From Deltaproteobacteria bacterium (GTDB lineage Bacteria > DRYD01): a stretch of DNA of 39,636 bases. The notes under the pieces were generated by a model that had not been told where the DNA came from, made no database searches, and saw nothing but the letters and a program-made list of their open reading frames with translations. Below are positions 1-8,945 of the stretch, piece by piece. The stretch spans positions 1-39,636 of the forward strand of contig JAPYWL010000009.1 of the NCBI GenBank assembly GCA_028276365.1, read 5' to 3'. The position numbers and the translations under genes were made by a program. Position 1 is the first letter of the stretch, and every line of letters starts with the position of its first letter.

Positions 1-244
1 TTTGATCTTCTTTTAATTTTTTTGAATAATCTTCAAAATTTAAAAAATCTTTAGGATAAATATCTTTATATAATTCAACAAAATCATCAAATGTGATTTT
101 TATTCTATAATAAGCATTTATATTAAAGTGGTAATTACATTTAGGACAAACATATAGATTTTCTTCTAAATCTTGCTTAAATATAATATTTTTACATTTT
201 TCACATTTTATCCAGTTATTTGATTTTTCAGATTTAAAAAACAT
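1..244 (-). CDS. accD: Acetyl-CoA carboxylase carboxyltransferase subunit beta, 5' part only
   Basis: AccD forms, with AccA, the carboxyltransferase that moves the carboxyl group from biotin-BCCP to acetyl-CoA in the first step of fatty acid synthesis. Only the first 81 residues are in the window; the gene runs off the left edge. The ATG is at 242-244 on the minus strand. The visible part is the typical N-terminal zinc ribbon: W11-x-K-C14-x2-C17, then VCPKC at residues 32-36 (C33, C36) followed by NYHF and an R-rich stretch, which matches the AccD start closely. It lies 83 bp downstream of pilB on the same strand and may be read through from it. No clear Shine-Dalgarno is seen in the A/T leader. 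Family call is secure; the catalytic domain is not visible. Confidence 0.85.
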   Translation of the reverse strand, partial: MFFKSEKSNNWIKCEKCKNIIFKQDLEENLYVCPKCNYHFNINAYYRIKITFDDFVELYKDIYPKDFLNFEDYSKKLKEDQ

Positions 245-327
245 ATTTATTTTATTTTTTTATTTTATTTTGTTTTATTTTATATTTTTATTTTTATGTA
301 ATTGAATTTTTAATGATTTATAAATAC

Positions 328-2064
328 TTAAGTATTACCCATATAAACGACTCTAAGTGCTTCTTCAACGGTAATTATCCCTGCTATGACTTTTCTTATA
401 GCATCATCTTGTAAAGTTTTAAAACCATCTTCTAAAGCTGCTCTCTTTATTTCATTTGAACTACCTCTTCTTAATATAACTTCCCTTACTTTATCTGTTA
501 CAATTAGTAATTCATGGATTCCTGTTCTTCCTTTATACCCAGTACCTTTACATACATCACAGCCTCTACCTTTATAAAATACTATTTCTTCTTCAGTATA
601 AGCTAATCCAATATCTTTAAGTGCTTCTTTTGGTGGAACATAAGGTTCTTTACAATTAGAACAAATAGTTCTTGCTAATCTTTGGGCTAATACTCCTATA
701 ACAGCAGAGGCAACTAAGAATGGCTCTATTCCCATTTCTATTAATCGGGTGGCAGCTGATGGTGCATCATTTGTGTGTAAAGTAGATAATACAAAGTGTC
801 CAGTTAATGCTGCTTCTACAGCTATTTGTGCAGTTTCATGGTCCCGGATTTCCCCAACCATTATTATATCAGGGTCTTGTCGCAAAAATGCCCTTAAAGC
901 ACTTGCAAATGTTACTCCTGCTTTAGGATTAACTTGTACCTGGTTTATCCCCTGGATTTGATATTCTACAGGATCCTCTACTGTACTTATATTTACTGAT
1001 CCATTATTTAGTTTATTTAAACAAGCATACAAAGTAGTAGATTTTCCTGAACCTGTTGGTCCTGTTACTAATAACATCCCATAGGGTTTAGATATTAACC
1101 ATTCTAATTTTTCTTTTATATCTGGCATAAATCCAAGTCTATCTAATCCTAATTGAACGGAGCTTTTATCTAGTATCCGCATTACTACTTTTTCGCCATT
1201 AACAGTTGGGATAGTGGATACCCGTAAGTCAAAGTCTCTTCCTTCGTATTTAAGGTGGATTTTTCCGTCTTGAGGTTTTCTTCTTTCGGCTATATCTAAA
1301 GCAGACATTATTTTTATTCTTGATACCATAGGTGCTAATAAGTGTTTAGGTACTCTCATTATTTCATGTAATATTCCATCCATCCTATATCTAACTACTA
1401 CTTCTTTAGGCCAGGGTTCTATATGGATATCTGAAGCTCTATCAGAGATAGCGTGGAATATTATTTGATTAACTAACTTAACTATTGGAGCTTCATCTAC
1501 CATTTCTCTTAATTTATCTACTGAAATATCTTCTTCCTCTAAATCCCCTAATTCTAAATTAGCAAAATCTTCAACATTTATTTCTTTTATAGCACTCTCT
1601 ATTTCATCAGCTTCTGCTATTTCTGTTGAACCGTACAGTTTGTTTATATATTTTTTGATATCACTTTCGGTAGCCATCATAGTTTCTACTTGTAATCCTG
1701 TCATTAATAGTATATCATCTACTGTATTAACATCTAAGGGATCTACCATCGCTATATATAATTTATCACCTTCTATTTTGACAGGTACTACATTATATCT
1801 CCTTGCTAAATTATCTGGTAAAAATTTAGTTAATTCATGATTAATTTCTAAAGTTGATAAATCTACAAATTCAAACCCTAATTCTTCTGCTAATAATTGG
1901 AATATTTCTTTTTCTGTTAGGTATCCTAATTCTACTAATACTTTATCTAATTCTTTTCCATCTTCTTCGGCTTTTTGTAAAGCTCTTTCTAATTGTCTTT
2001 TAGTTAAGTATTCTTTTTTTATTAATAATTCTGGTAAATCTTTTTTTATTTTTTGATCTAACAT
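328..2064 (-). CDS. pilB: Type IV pilus / type II secretion assembly ATPase (PilB/GspE family)
   Basis: This is a hexameric cytoplasmic ATPase that powers pilus extension or pseudopilus assembly. The 578 residues follow the full PilB/GspE order: an MshEN-type N-terminal domain (about 1-150), an acidic linker (about 150-190), then the ATPase. Visible motifs are Walker A GPTGSGKST (335-343), the Asp box TVEDPVEY (361-368), Walker B with catalytic Glu in IIMVGEIRD (400-408), the His box TGHFVLSTLHT (421-431) and the zinc tetracysteine C468/C471/C502/C505. Every key residue is present. The start is supported by a strong ribosome site reading AGGTAGGTGAT just upstream. It is divergent from the DUF255 gene across a 195-bp gap. 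No pilin, PilC or PilQ gene is adjacent; a PilM/GspL-like gene lies at the far right edge of the window. PilB versus GspE cannot be settled from this gene alone. Confidence 0.93.
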   Translation of the reverse strand: MLDQKIKKDLPELLIKKEYLTKRQLERALQKAEEDGKELDKVLVELGYLTEKEIFQLLAEELGFEFVDLSTLEINHELTKFLPDNLARRYNVVPVKIEGDKLYIAMVDPLDVNTVDDILLMTGLQVETMMATESDIKKYINKLYGSTEIAEADEIESAIKEINVEDFANLELGDLEEEDISVDKLREMVDEAPIVKLVNQIIFHAISDRASDIHIEPWPKEVVVRYRMDGILHEIMRVPKHLLAPMVSRIKIMSALDIAERRKPQDGKIHLKYEGRDFDLRVSTIPTVNGEKVVMRILDKSSVQLGLDRLGFMPDIKEKLEWLISKPYGMLLVTGPTGSGKSTTLYACLNKLNNGSVNISTVEDPVEYQIQGINQVQVNPKAGVTFASALRAFLRQDPDIIMVGEIRDHETAQIAVEAALTGHFVLSTLHTNDAPSAATRLIEMGIEPFLVASAVIGVLAQRLARTICSNCKEPYVPPKEALKDIGLAYTEEEIVFYKGRGCDVCKGTGYKGRTGIHELLIVTDKVREVILRRGSSNEIKRAALEDGFKTLQDDAIRKVIAGIITVEEALRVVYMGNT

Positions 2065-2259
2065 TTTATCACCTACCTTAAACTACCTAAAAAGATTGTA
2101 AAACTAAATAAAATATTATTAAAATATCTTCCTATTTTTTTTTTAGATATTTTTTTGTAATTTTCCTCTTTTTCATCTAAAAATATTTTAATTTGAAAAT
2201 TTAAATGTAAGTTTAGTTTTAATGAAGGATTTATTTTTTAGATTATAAAAGTATAAAAT

Positions 2260-4458
2260 ATGTATAACTCTTTAAAATTTTCAAAATCATTATATCTTAA
2301 GTCCCATTCTTTGAATCCGATTAATTGGTATGAATGGAAAGAAGATATTTTAAAAAAAGCTATTGATGAAGATAAAATGATTTTCTTATCTATTGGGTAT
2401 TATAGTTGTTATTGGTGTCATGTTATGGAGCAAGAAGTTTTTAATGATAAAAATATAGCTGAATTGTTAAATAAATATTTTATAAGTATAAAAGTAGATA
2501 AGGAAGAGATGCCTGAAATTGATAGCTATTATATTAATTGTATGTATCTTATAAATGGTTATGCGGGGTATCCTGCTAACTTTATCTTAACTCCCTCTTT
2601 AAAACCATTTTTAGCTTTTACTTACCTACCTAAAAATCAATTTGAGAATCTAATTATAAATGCTATTGATTTATTTTATAGCCAAAGGCAAAAGGTTTAT
2701 GATATTGCCGATGAAATAGTTAATAATATATCCTTGTTTTTTAATTCAAAATTTAAAACTACTAATCTAAATAAGCAGGAAATAGAATCTAATTTAGAAA
2801 AAATTGATAAGATCTTTTATTCTAATTTAGATATCTATGGGGGATTTAATGATAAACCTAAATTCCCTCCTCATCAGATCTTAGAATACTTATTAACGAG
2901 ATTTGAGAAAGTTAAATCTAAAAATATTTATACTATGTTTAGTTTAACATTGGATAAAATGATGGTTGGAGGGATTTATGATCATATTGATTTTGGGTTT
3001 TATAGATATTCTGTTGATAATACGTGGACTGTACCTCATTTTGAAAAAATGCTCTATGATAATTCATATTTATTATTTTTATACACTAAAGCTTTCGCTT
3101 TGACTAATAATTGGTATTATTTTAATGTTTTTACTGAGATATGGGAATTCTTAAAACGAGAGTTTTTAATAATAAATAATCCTTATGAATCTGCTTTTAT
3201 TTCTTCTACTAGTGCTATTAGTTACATAGATAAAGATAAGTTTGAAGAAGGGGCTTATTATTTATTTAATTATAATGAAATAAAATCTATCCTTAGTAGT
3301 GATGAAATTTCATTTTTTAAACAATATTATGATATTGAAACCGAAAATTTTTATAACTTTCATACAAAATATAAAGGAACTATTATAACTAAAATTAATT
3401 TTGAAGATAATTATTATACTTACTTAAAATTAAACCAAATAAAAACTAAATTAAGAGAATATAGAAAAAGTAGATATCAATTACTAAAGGATACAAAGAT
3501 AATAACTAGCTGGAATTTAATACTTAGTTTGTATTTAATTAGATCTTATAAAGAATTAAACGATTATTTAATATACTCTGAATTTATTGATAACGAATTA
3601 AATAATAACAATCAATTAAATAATACAATAAAAGAAATAGCTAATAAAATTAAAGAGGAGTTTAAAAATTATTCGCTTAAAATAATAACTTTTATACTGA
3701 ATAATCTTTTTAAGGACAATAAATTATATCATGTTTATTATGATAATGAAGTAAAAGAATCAAATTATATTCTTTTAGAAGATTACGCTCTTTTATTGTT
3801 AAATTTAATTGAAATAAAAAGGATTTTAAAAGACCATGAAGCTCTAAAAAAAATAAAAAATTTGGAAAATTTAGGCAATATAGACTTATTAATAATTAAA
3901 TTTAAAAACGATATTTTAAATTATTTTTATAAAAACAAAACATTATATGATAATTTTTATTTTGATAATTTAAATAGAAATTATAATAATTCAACGAATT
4001 TGGAAGCTTTAAAACTTATAAATTCTTGTACTTTTTTAGACTCTTCTATTTCCTCTAATTTATCATTTTTTTTAAATTCGTTTTATTATCTTGATAAAAA
4101 AATTTTCCTTGAAGTTTTAAGTAATTATATTGAATTAATTAATTTATATCCATTATCCTGTGGTTCTTTGTTATATAATATTTTATTGTTCTTATTTGAT
4201 TACAATATGAATTATAATTACAGGTTAATAAATAATTTGTTATTTGTTGATAATCCAAATTATGAGATTAAAAACATTAAAGTTTTGAAATTTTCTTTAG
4301 ATTATAAAAAATTAAGTAAAAATTGTTATCATATTGACTTTAATAAAGAAAAAATAATTAAAGAATTAAATTTAAAAGATGAAAATAAAATAAGTCTAAA
4401 TTTTGATATTTGTAATGATAGAGAATGCTATTATTCTAAGATTTTGATTTATAGCTAA
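2260..4458 (+). CDS. DUF255 thioredoxin-like protein (YyaL/SPATA20 family)
   Basis: A 732-residue protein of the DUF255 family: an N-terminal thioredoxin-like fold followed by a long alpha-helical region of the (alpha/alpha)6 type. The N-terminus carries the family signature in order: HSLNPINWYEW (16-26), a CxxC in SCYWCHVME (C50, C53, H54), and IKVDKEEMPEID (77-88). Length is close to the usual 650-750. Biological role is poorly known for the family; a redox or thiol-linked role is inferred only from CxxC. The start is preceded only by A/T sequence with TATAAA-like hexamers 4-16 bases upstream and no Shine-Dalgarno, so the message may be nearly leaderless. It heads a plus-strand run with the Nudix gene 19 bp downstream. 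The C-terminal half is very Asn/Lys/Ile-rich, like the rest of the window. Confidence 0.85.
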   Translation: MYNSLKFSKSLYLKSHSLNPINWYEWKEDILKKAIDEDKMIFLSIGYYSCYWCHVMEQEVFNDKNIAELLNKYFISIKVDKEEMPEIDSYYINCMYLINGYAGYPANFILTPSLKPFLAFTYLPKNQFENLIINAIDLFYSQRQKVYDIADEIVNNISLFFNSKFKTTNLNKQEIESNLEKIDKIFYSNLDIYGGFNDKPKFPPHQILEYLLTRFEKVKSKNIYTMFSLTLDKMMVGGIYDHIDFGFYRYSVDNTWTVPHFEKMLYDNSYLLFLYTKAFALTNNWYYFNVFTEIWEFLKREFLIINNPYESAFISSTSAISYIDKDKFEEGAYYLFNYNEIKSILSSDEISFFKQYYDIETENFYNFHTKYKGTIITKINFEDNYYTYLKLNQIKTKLREYRKSRYQLLKDTKIITSWNLILSLYLIRSYKELNDYLIYSEFIDNELNNNNQLNNTIKEIANKIKEEFKNYSLKIITFILNNLFKDNKLYHVYYDNEVKESNYILLEDYALLLLNLIEIKRILKDHEALKKIKNLENLGNIDLLIIKFKNDILNYFYKNKTLYDNFYFDNLNRNYNNSTNLEALKLINSCTFLDSSISSNLSFFLNSFYYLDKKIFLEVLSNYIELINLYPLSCGSLLYNILLFLFDYNMNYNYRLINNLLFVDNPNYEIKNIKVLKFSLDYKKLSKNCYHIDFNKEKIIKELNLKDENKISLNFDICNDRECYYSKILIYS

Positions 4459-4477
4459 AGAAATATATTTATAATTT

Positions 4478-4903
4478 ATGGAGATTTTAGTAACAGTTGG
4501 GTCTTTGATAATAAATAAATCAAAATTGTTAAATAATAAATTTTTGCTAATAAAGACCCATAAATGGAATGGATTATGGGGGATACCTGGGGGTAAAGTT
4601 AAATATAAAGAGAAAATAATAGATGCTTTAAAGCGGGAGATTTTTGAAGAAACTAATCTAAAAATCTATAATATAAAATTCATTACTTTTTTTGAGGCTA
4701 TAGAAGATAAAAATTTTTATAAAAAAAATCATATGATATTATTTAATTATTTAGCTTTTACTAAAAATATAAAATTAAAGCTAAATGATGAAATTCAAGA
4801 TTATATTTGGATATCATATAAAGAATATAAATTCAAAACTATTAATAAGGAGTTAATTGTTAATGATTATACTAAAAAACTAATAGATATCATATTTAAA
4901 TAG
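4478..4903 (+). CDS. Nudix hydrolase
   Basis: A small (141 aa) Nudix-fold pyrophosphohydrolase that would cleave a nucleoside diphosphate linked to some other group; the substrate cannot be read from sequence. The Nudix box GX5EX7REUXEEXGU is present from G39 to L61: G39, E45, R53, E54, E57 and E58 are all in place, with Asn60 replacing the usual Gly near the end. The preceding LWGIPGGK (33-40) is the typical approach to the box. It lies 19 bp after the DUF255 gene and 7 bp before radA, so the three are probably co-transcribed. No Shine-Dalgarno is visible. A housecleaning (MutT-like) role would fit beside radA, but that is inference. Confidence 0.88.
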   Translation: MEILVTVGSLIINKSKLLNNKFLLIKTHKWNGLWGIPGGKVKYKEKIIDALKREIFEETNLKIYNIKFITFFEAIEDKNFYKKNHMILFNYLAFTKNIKLKLNDEIQDYIWISYKEYKFKTINKELIVNDYTKKLIDIIFK

Positions 4904-4910
4904 ATGTTGT

Positions 4911-6278
4911 ATGAAAAAACAGAAAGTAAGTTATATTTGTAGTGAATGTGGATATATTTCTAAGTATTGGTTAGGTAGATGTCCTAATTGTGAGAATTGG
5001 GATACTTTTGTTGAAAATAATAAACAATTTAATAAAGATGAGAAAAATATTAAATCAGAGCTTAATGTTAAGAATATAAGTGATATAGTAGTAGATGATA
5101 AAATTTATTACCCTACAGGTATTTTAGAAGTGGATAGATGTTTAGGAGGGGGGTTTTTCAAAAAGAGTTTAGTATTGTTATCTGGTGAGCCTGGAGTAGG
5201 GAAATCTACTTTAACTTTACAAATAGCTAATAATCTACCTTTAAAAGTTATCTATATATCTTCAGAAGAGGCAGCTATTCATATTAAGTCAAGATTTGAT
5301 AGAATTAGTAAATCAAATATTAATAGAAATTTATTTATTTTTGAGAATTCTAATTTAGGGTATATATTGGATGCTATAAGCGATTTTGATTTTGTTATAA
5401 TAGATTCAATACAATCTATATTTGATCCAGAGCTTGATACTCCAATTGGTTCTACTTCTCAGGTTAAATCTTGTATAGATAAGATAATAAATTATTCAAA
5501 ATTAAATGATAAGATATTTTTGATATTAGCTCATATAACTAAGAGTGGATTAATTGCGGGTCCAAAATTCTTAGAGCATATGGTTGATACTACTTTATTT
5601 TTAGAAAATAAAGATGAATATAGAATATTAAGGGTTAAGAAAAATAGGTATGGTTCTACTCAAGAGATCGGATTATTTACTATGACTCCTTATGGATTAA
5701 TTGAAAGCAATGTTTCTATTGATTTTAAATTAAGTAATCCAGGTTCTGTTTATTTCTTTTTATTAGAAGGTTCAAGATTTATTCCTTTAGAGATTCAATC
5801 GCTTGTTAGTAAAGCATATTTTGAAAAACCTAAGAGAATAGCTTGGGGCTTGGATCCTGTTAAGTTATCTGTTATTATTTCTATTATTCAGAAATTTTTA
5901 AGATTTGATTTATATAAGTATGATGTTATTTCAAGTGTAGTAGGGGCTTTAAAAATATTTGATCCCTTAGCTGATTTCTCTATTGCTGCTTCTATTATAT
6001 CTAGTTACTTAAATATTAATTTTTCGAAATCATTGTTTATTGGGAATTTAAGTCTATATTCTTATATTACTCCAATTAATCCTTCTTTGTTTTTTAGTAT
6101 TGTTTTACAAGCTTTTAGATATAATATTGAAAATATTTACTCTAGTTATGATTTATCTGAGGTTAATGAAATATTGAAAAATAACTTAGGGAATTTAAGT
6201 GAATTACCAAAAATTATGGAAAAAATTAAATTTAATAGGGTAGAGAAATTAAGTGATTTATTGGATTATATAAAGTGA
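4911..6278 (+). CDS. radA: DNA repair protein RadA (Sms)
   Basis: RadA is a RecA-related hexameric ATPase that promotes branch migration in recombinational repair. All diagnostic elements are seen in 455 residues: N-terminal zinc finger C10-x2-C13...C24-x2-C27, Walker A GEPGVGKST (92-100), Walker B FVIIDSIQ (161-168), and the RadA signature, here KNRYG (244-248) instead of the usual KNRFG. The C-terminal Lon-protease-like domain (about 275-455) is present. It begins 7 bp after the Nudix stop. The stop codon is TGA, which shows TGA is not reassigned. Two tRNA genes follow about 75 bp downstream. The Phe-to-Tyr change in the signature is conservative. Confidence 0.95.
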   Translation: MKKQKVSYICSECGYISKYWLGRCPNCENWDTFVENNKQFNKDEKNIKSELNVKNISDIVVDDKIYYPTGILEVDRCLGGGFFKKSLVLLSGEPGVGKSTLTLQIANNLPLKVIYISSEEAAIHIKSRFDRISKSNINRNLFIFENSNLGYILDAISDFDFVIIDSIQSIFDPELDTPIGSTSQVKSCIDKIINYSKLNDKIFLILAHITKSGLIAGPKFLEHMVDTTLFLENKDEYRILRVKKNRYGSTQEIGLFTMTPYGLIESNVSIDFKLSNPGSVYFFLLEGSRFIPLEIQSLVSKAYFEKPKRIAWGLDPVKLSVIISIIQKFLRFDLYKYDVISSVVGALKIFDPLADFSIAASIISSYLNINFSKSLFIGNLSLYSYITPINPSLFFSIVLQAFRYNIENIYSSYDLSEVNEILKNNLGNLSELPKIMEKIKFNRVEKLSDLLDYIK

Positions 6279-6354
6279 TAAAAGAAATGTTTTTTAGTTA
6301 TTTTTTAGGAAGGAAATTTTTAAGAAATGTATAAAAGATAATAGGGAGTGTTAA

Positions 6355-6426
6355 GCGGTAGTAGCTCAGTGGTAGAGCACTACCTTGCCAAGGTAGGGGT
6401 CGCGGGTTCAAGTCCCGTCTACCGCT
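6355..6426 (+). tRNA. tRNA-Gly (anticodon GCC)
   Basis: A 72-base cloverleaf. The acceptor GCGGTAG pairs with CTACCGC and is followed by discriminator T. The anticodon arm is CTACC-TTGCCAA-GGTAG, giving GCC. The T arm is CGGGTTCAAGTCCCG. CCA is not encoded. A TATAAA hexamer at 6330-6335 could be the -10 of its promoter, without a convincing -35. tRNA-Pro follows 45 bases on, so the pair is probably one transcript. Confidence 0.97.
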
Positions 6427-6471
6427 TTTTTCTTTATATCTCTTTTAGATTTTAACTTAACTAAGAATTAG

Positions 6472-6547
6472 CGGGGTGTAGCTCAGCTTGGTTTAGAGCG
6501 CGTGCCTTGGGAGCACGAGGTCCGCGGTTCAAATCCGCGCACCCCGA
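6472..6547 (+). tRNA. tRNA-Pro (anticodon TGG)
   Basis: A 76-base cloverleaf. The acceptor CGGGGTG pairs with CACCCCG, with discriminator A. The anticodon arm CGTGC-CTTGGGA-GCACG gives TGG. The T arm is GCGGTTCAAATCCGC. CCA is not encoded. The GTG start of the next protein gene lies only 11 bases after the tRNA end, so tRNA 3' processing would fall inside that gene's leader. Confidence 0.97.
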
Positions 6548-6558
6548 CTTATATTATC

Positions 6559-7215
6559 GTGAACATTAAAATAGAAATAATTTCCTCTGCTTTTGAAAAT
6601 AATGATTATCCTAAAGGAGTAGCCTGCTTTAAAGCTACTTTAAATTATAATAATATAAATATTGAAGTGTTTAATACTTTTGTTGCTAATTCCTTAAATA
6701 TATCTGATTTAGCTCAAGCTGATAATCAATGTCAAAATTTACTTATTAAAAAAGTTATTAGTATACTTGAATTTATAAATTACAAAATAAATAATGAATT
6801 ATTTAATAAAATTACTAATGAAAAAGTTCTTAAGGATTATAATTATACTTTTAATAATGATTATAATAATGATTATAATGAAGTAATAAAAGATAAGAAT
6901 TATAAAAAGAAAACTTTAAATCTTGCTACTGAATTAGGAATTTCTATTGATAAAATATCTAAAATATCCTATAAATTAAATGGGATATCTAATTTAAATG
7001 ACCTTAATAATAATCAATGGAAAGAGATTTATAATTTTATAATACAAAAAATTAATAATTATAAATCTAAAGTATCAAAGAATTATAATTTAATTGATAA
7101 TTATCAAGAATATGAGAAAATAGAAAAAAATAATATTAAAGGTAGTATAAAAAATAATGATGAATTGGAAGATAATGAAGTAATTTTGGAAGATGAATGG
7201 AATGAAATTTTATAG
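6559..7215 (+). CDS. Unknown protein, starts 11 bp after tRNA-Pro
   Basis: I do not recognise this family. The open frame runs back into tRNA-Pro, where an ATG at 6502 sits inside the anticodon arm; the first plausible start outside the tRNA is GTG at 6559, giving 218 residues. The N-terminal half (about 1-75) looks like a small alpha/beta domain. The middle is low-complexity Asn/Asp/Tyr. Residues about 115-165 form two or three helices with the pattern L-x2-LG-x-S...L-x-GI...DL-x3-QW-x-I, which loosely resembles the tail of some single-strand annealing proteins; that is a weak guess. The C-terminus is acidic (EDNEVILEDEWNEIL), a pattern often seen in single-stranded-DNA-associated proteins. 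It is followed by an ABC ATPase gene 47 bp downstream. Confidence 0.6.
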   Translation: MNIKIEIISSAFENNDYPKGVACFKATLNYNNINIEVFNTFVANSLNISDLAQADNQCQNLLIKKVISILEFINYKINNELFNKITNEKVLKDYNYTFNNDYNNDYNEVIKDKNYKKKTLNLATELGISIDKISKISYKLNGISNLNDLNNNQWKEIYNFIIQKINNYKSKVSKNYNLIDNYQEYEKIEKNNIKGSIKNNDELEDNEVILEDEWNEIL

Positions 7216-7262
7216 TTAAAGGGAAGACTTTGTAGCTAATTAGATTTTTATAATTTAGTTTT

Positions 7263-8099
7263 ATGTTAAAAGTTGTTGATATTTATAAAACTTATAAAAA
7301 GGGAAAGCAAATAATAAATGCTTTACAGGGATTAAGTTTTGAAGTAAATGAAAATGAATCGTTTGCAATAATTGGTCCAAATGGAGCAGGAAAAACTACT
7401 ACTATTAAAATTATTTTAAGTTTAATTTATCCTGATAAGGGAAAAGTTTTTATATTTGATAAGGATACTGTAGATTATACTACCAGAAGATATATAGGAT
7501 TTGCTCCTGAGATTCCTTATTATCCTTTACATATGACTGCTATAGAATTATTAAAAATTTTTTTAAATATATACAATTTAAAGTTAAATAAAGAAAAAAT
7601 AGAGGAATATTTTGAATTAGTTAAGTTAAAAGATTTTATGAATACTCCTTTAAGTAATTATTCAAAAGGTATGCTTCAAAGGTTTAGTATATTACAAGCT
7701 ATTATAATTCAGCCTAAGTTACTTATATTAGATGAGTTAACAAGTGGTTTAGATCCTATAGGACAATTTGAGATCATAGAGATAGTTAAGAAATTAAAAG
7801 GGAAAACTACTATTTTATTTACTTCCCATAATTTATCTGAGGTGGAGCAGATATGTGATAGATTAGTTATTATAAATAGAGGTAGAGCTATATTTTATGG
7901 AAGTATTTTAGAATTAAAACAAAAGTTCTCTTTTAATAAATATATATTAAAATATAAAGAAGGAAATCAAATAAAGGAAATAGAATTGGATAATTTAGAA
8001 AATATTAATATATCCTTTAATGAACTAATTGAATTAAAAAGGAAGGAATTATCAATGTACGAAATATTTTTTGAATTAATTACAAAAGATAGGAATTAG
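7263..8099 (+). CDS. ABC transporter ATP-binding protein
   Basis: The nucleotide-binding subunit (278 aa) of an ABC exporter of the NatA/CcmA-like group. Walker A GPNGAGKTT (38-46), the signature in the form YSKGMLQR (133-140), Walker B LLILDELTSGLDP (153-165) and the H-loop His189 are all present. The sequence SKGM instead of SGGQ is typical of this exporter group. The C-terminal 60 residues form the usual extra regulatory region. No membrane permease gene is adjacent: the next gene is a small heat-shock protein. The cargo is therefore unknown, and the permease must be encoded elsewhere. No Shine-Dalgarno is evident. Confidence 0.93.
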   Translation: MLKVVDIYKTYKKGKQIINALQGLSFEVNENESFAIIGPNGAGKTTTIKIILSLIYPDKGKVFIFDKDTVDYTTRRYIGFAPEIPYYPLHMTAIELLKIFLNIYNLKLNKEKIEEYFELVKLKDFMNTPLSNYSKGMLQRFSILQAIIIQPKLLILDELTSGLDPIGQFEIIEIVKKLKGKTTILFTSHNLSEVEQICDRLVIINRGRAIFYGSILELKQKFSFNKYILKYKEGNQIKEIELDNLENINISFNELIELKRKELSMYEIFFELITKDRN

Positions 8100-8138
8100 A
8101 AAAAAAGAGAAAAATAAATAAAAATAAAAAGTTAAACT

Positions 8139-8621
8139 ATGATAGATAAAGAAAAACCTTACTTTGAGTTATCTAAGATCCAAGATTTGACTAAGGATAT
8201 ATTAGATGCTGTTTTTATTAAGAATTTTCAGTTAAAAAGAAATTATAAGGTTGATGTAGATATTTTTAATATTGATAATAAGATAATATTAGTAGTAAAT
8301 TTACCGGGTGTTGATCCTAAGGAAACTGAGTTTTTAGTTGATAAGGATGAGGTGATAGTTAAGGCTCATAGAAATTTGTTTTTACCTCAAGAAATGTTAA
8401 ACTTAAAAGATTATAATGAGTTAATTCAATATGTATCTAATAATGCTATAGCTATTGAAAATTACTATGGAGATATTCAAAGGAAAATAAAGTTACCTTT
8501 TGAAGTAGAGTTAGATAATATAAGGGTAGTATATGTAAGAGGGATGTTTTTTATTTATTTAAATAAAAAATCAAAACAAAAGTTAGAACAAAAAAAAGAT
8601 GATGAAGTAAATGAAAAATAA
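8139..8621 (+). CDS. Small heat-shock protein (Hsp20 / alpha-crystallin family)
   Basis: A 160-residue holdase-type chaperone. The alpha-crystallin domain starts near residue 38: YKVDVDIFNIDNKIILVVNLPG carries the conserved LPGVDPKE (62-69) and a beta strand DEVIVKAHR. The final strands (IQRKIKLPFEVELDNIRVVYVRGMFFIYL) match the end of the domain. Between the two parts is an insertion of roughly 30 residues (about 82-113) longer than in most bacterial Hsp20 proteins. The C-terminal I-x-I oligomerisation motif is not obvious; the tail is Lys/Glu-rich. It lies 39 bp after the ABC gene and 41 bp before yidD. Confidence 0.75.
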   Translation: MIDKEKPYFELSKIQDLTKDILDAVFIKNFQLKRNYKVDVDIFNIDNKIILVVNLPGVDPKETEFLVDKDEVIVKAHRNLFLPQEMLNLKDYNELIQYVSNNAIAIENYYGDIQRKIKLPFEVELDNIRVVYVRGMFFIYLNKKSKQKLEQKKDDEVNEK

Positions 8622-8662
8622 TTAAAAAAAATAATTCTAAATTATAATTCTCAATTATTTAT

Positions 8663-8866
8663 ATGTCAAAGATTATAATCAGTTTAATAAATTTTTATAA
8701 AAAATATTTTAAAAGGGGTTATAGAGTTTGTAAGTATTATCCGTCTTGTTCAGATTACGCTATTATTTCTTTAAATAAATATGGTGTTATTAAGGGGAGT
8801 ATTAAATCTATTATAAGAATAATAAAATGTAATCCTTTTTCAAAAGGAGGAATAGATTTACCATAA
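8663..8866 (+). CDS. yidD: Membrane protein insertion efficiency factor YidD
   Basis: A 67-residue YidD protein, thought to assist YidC in membrane insertion from the inner membrane surface through an amphipathic N-terminal helix. The family pattern is fully visible: helix [11 protein letters not shown], then [12 protein letters not shown] (23-34), [15 protein letters not shown], and the end motif [16 protein letters not shown]. Length is normal. yidD usually sits between rnpA and yidC; here it stands alone among unrelated genes. No Shine-Dalgarno is seen before the ATG. Confidence 0.95.
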   Translation: MSKIIISLINFYKKYFKRGYRVCKYYPSCSDYAIISLNKYGVIKGSIKSIIRIIKCNPFSKGGIDLP

Positions 8867-8945
8867 AATTATAAAATGAAAAATTATAAAAATCTAAAAT
8901 GAAATATAAAACTGAATAAAAAAGAGTATTGTTGGTGGTGATAAT

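Noticed and set aside
6502-6558. Upstream ATG for the unknown protein, inside tRNA-Pro
   Set aside because: It lies in the anticodon arm of a well-formed tRNA; the residues before GTG 6559 are a translation of tRNA sequence.
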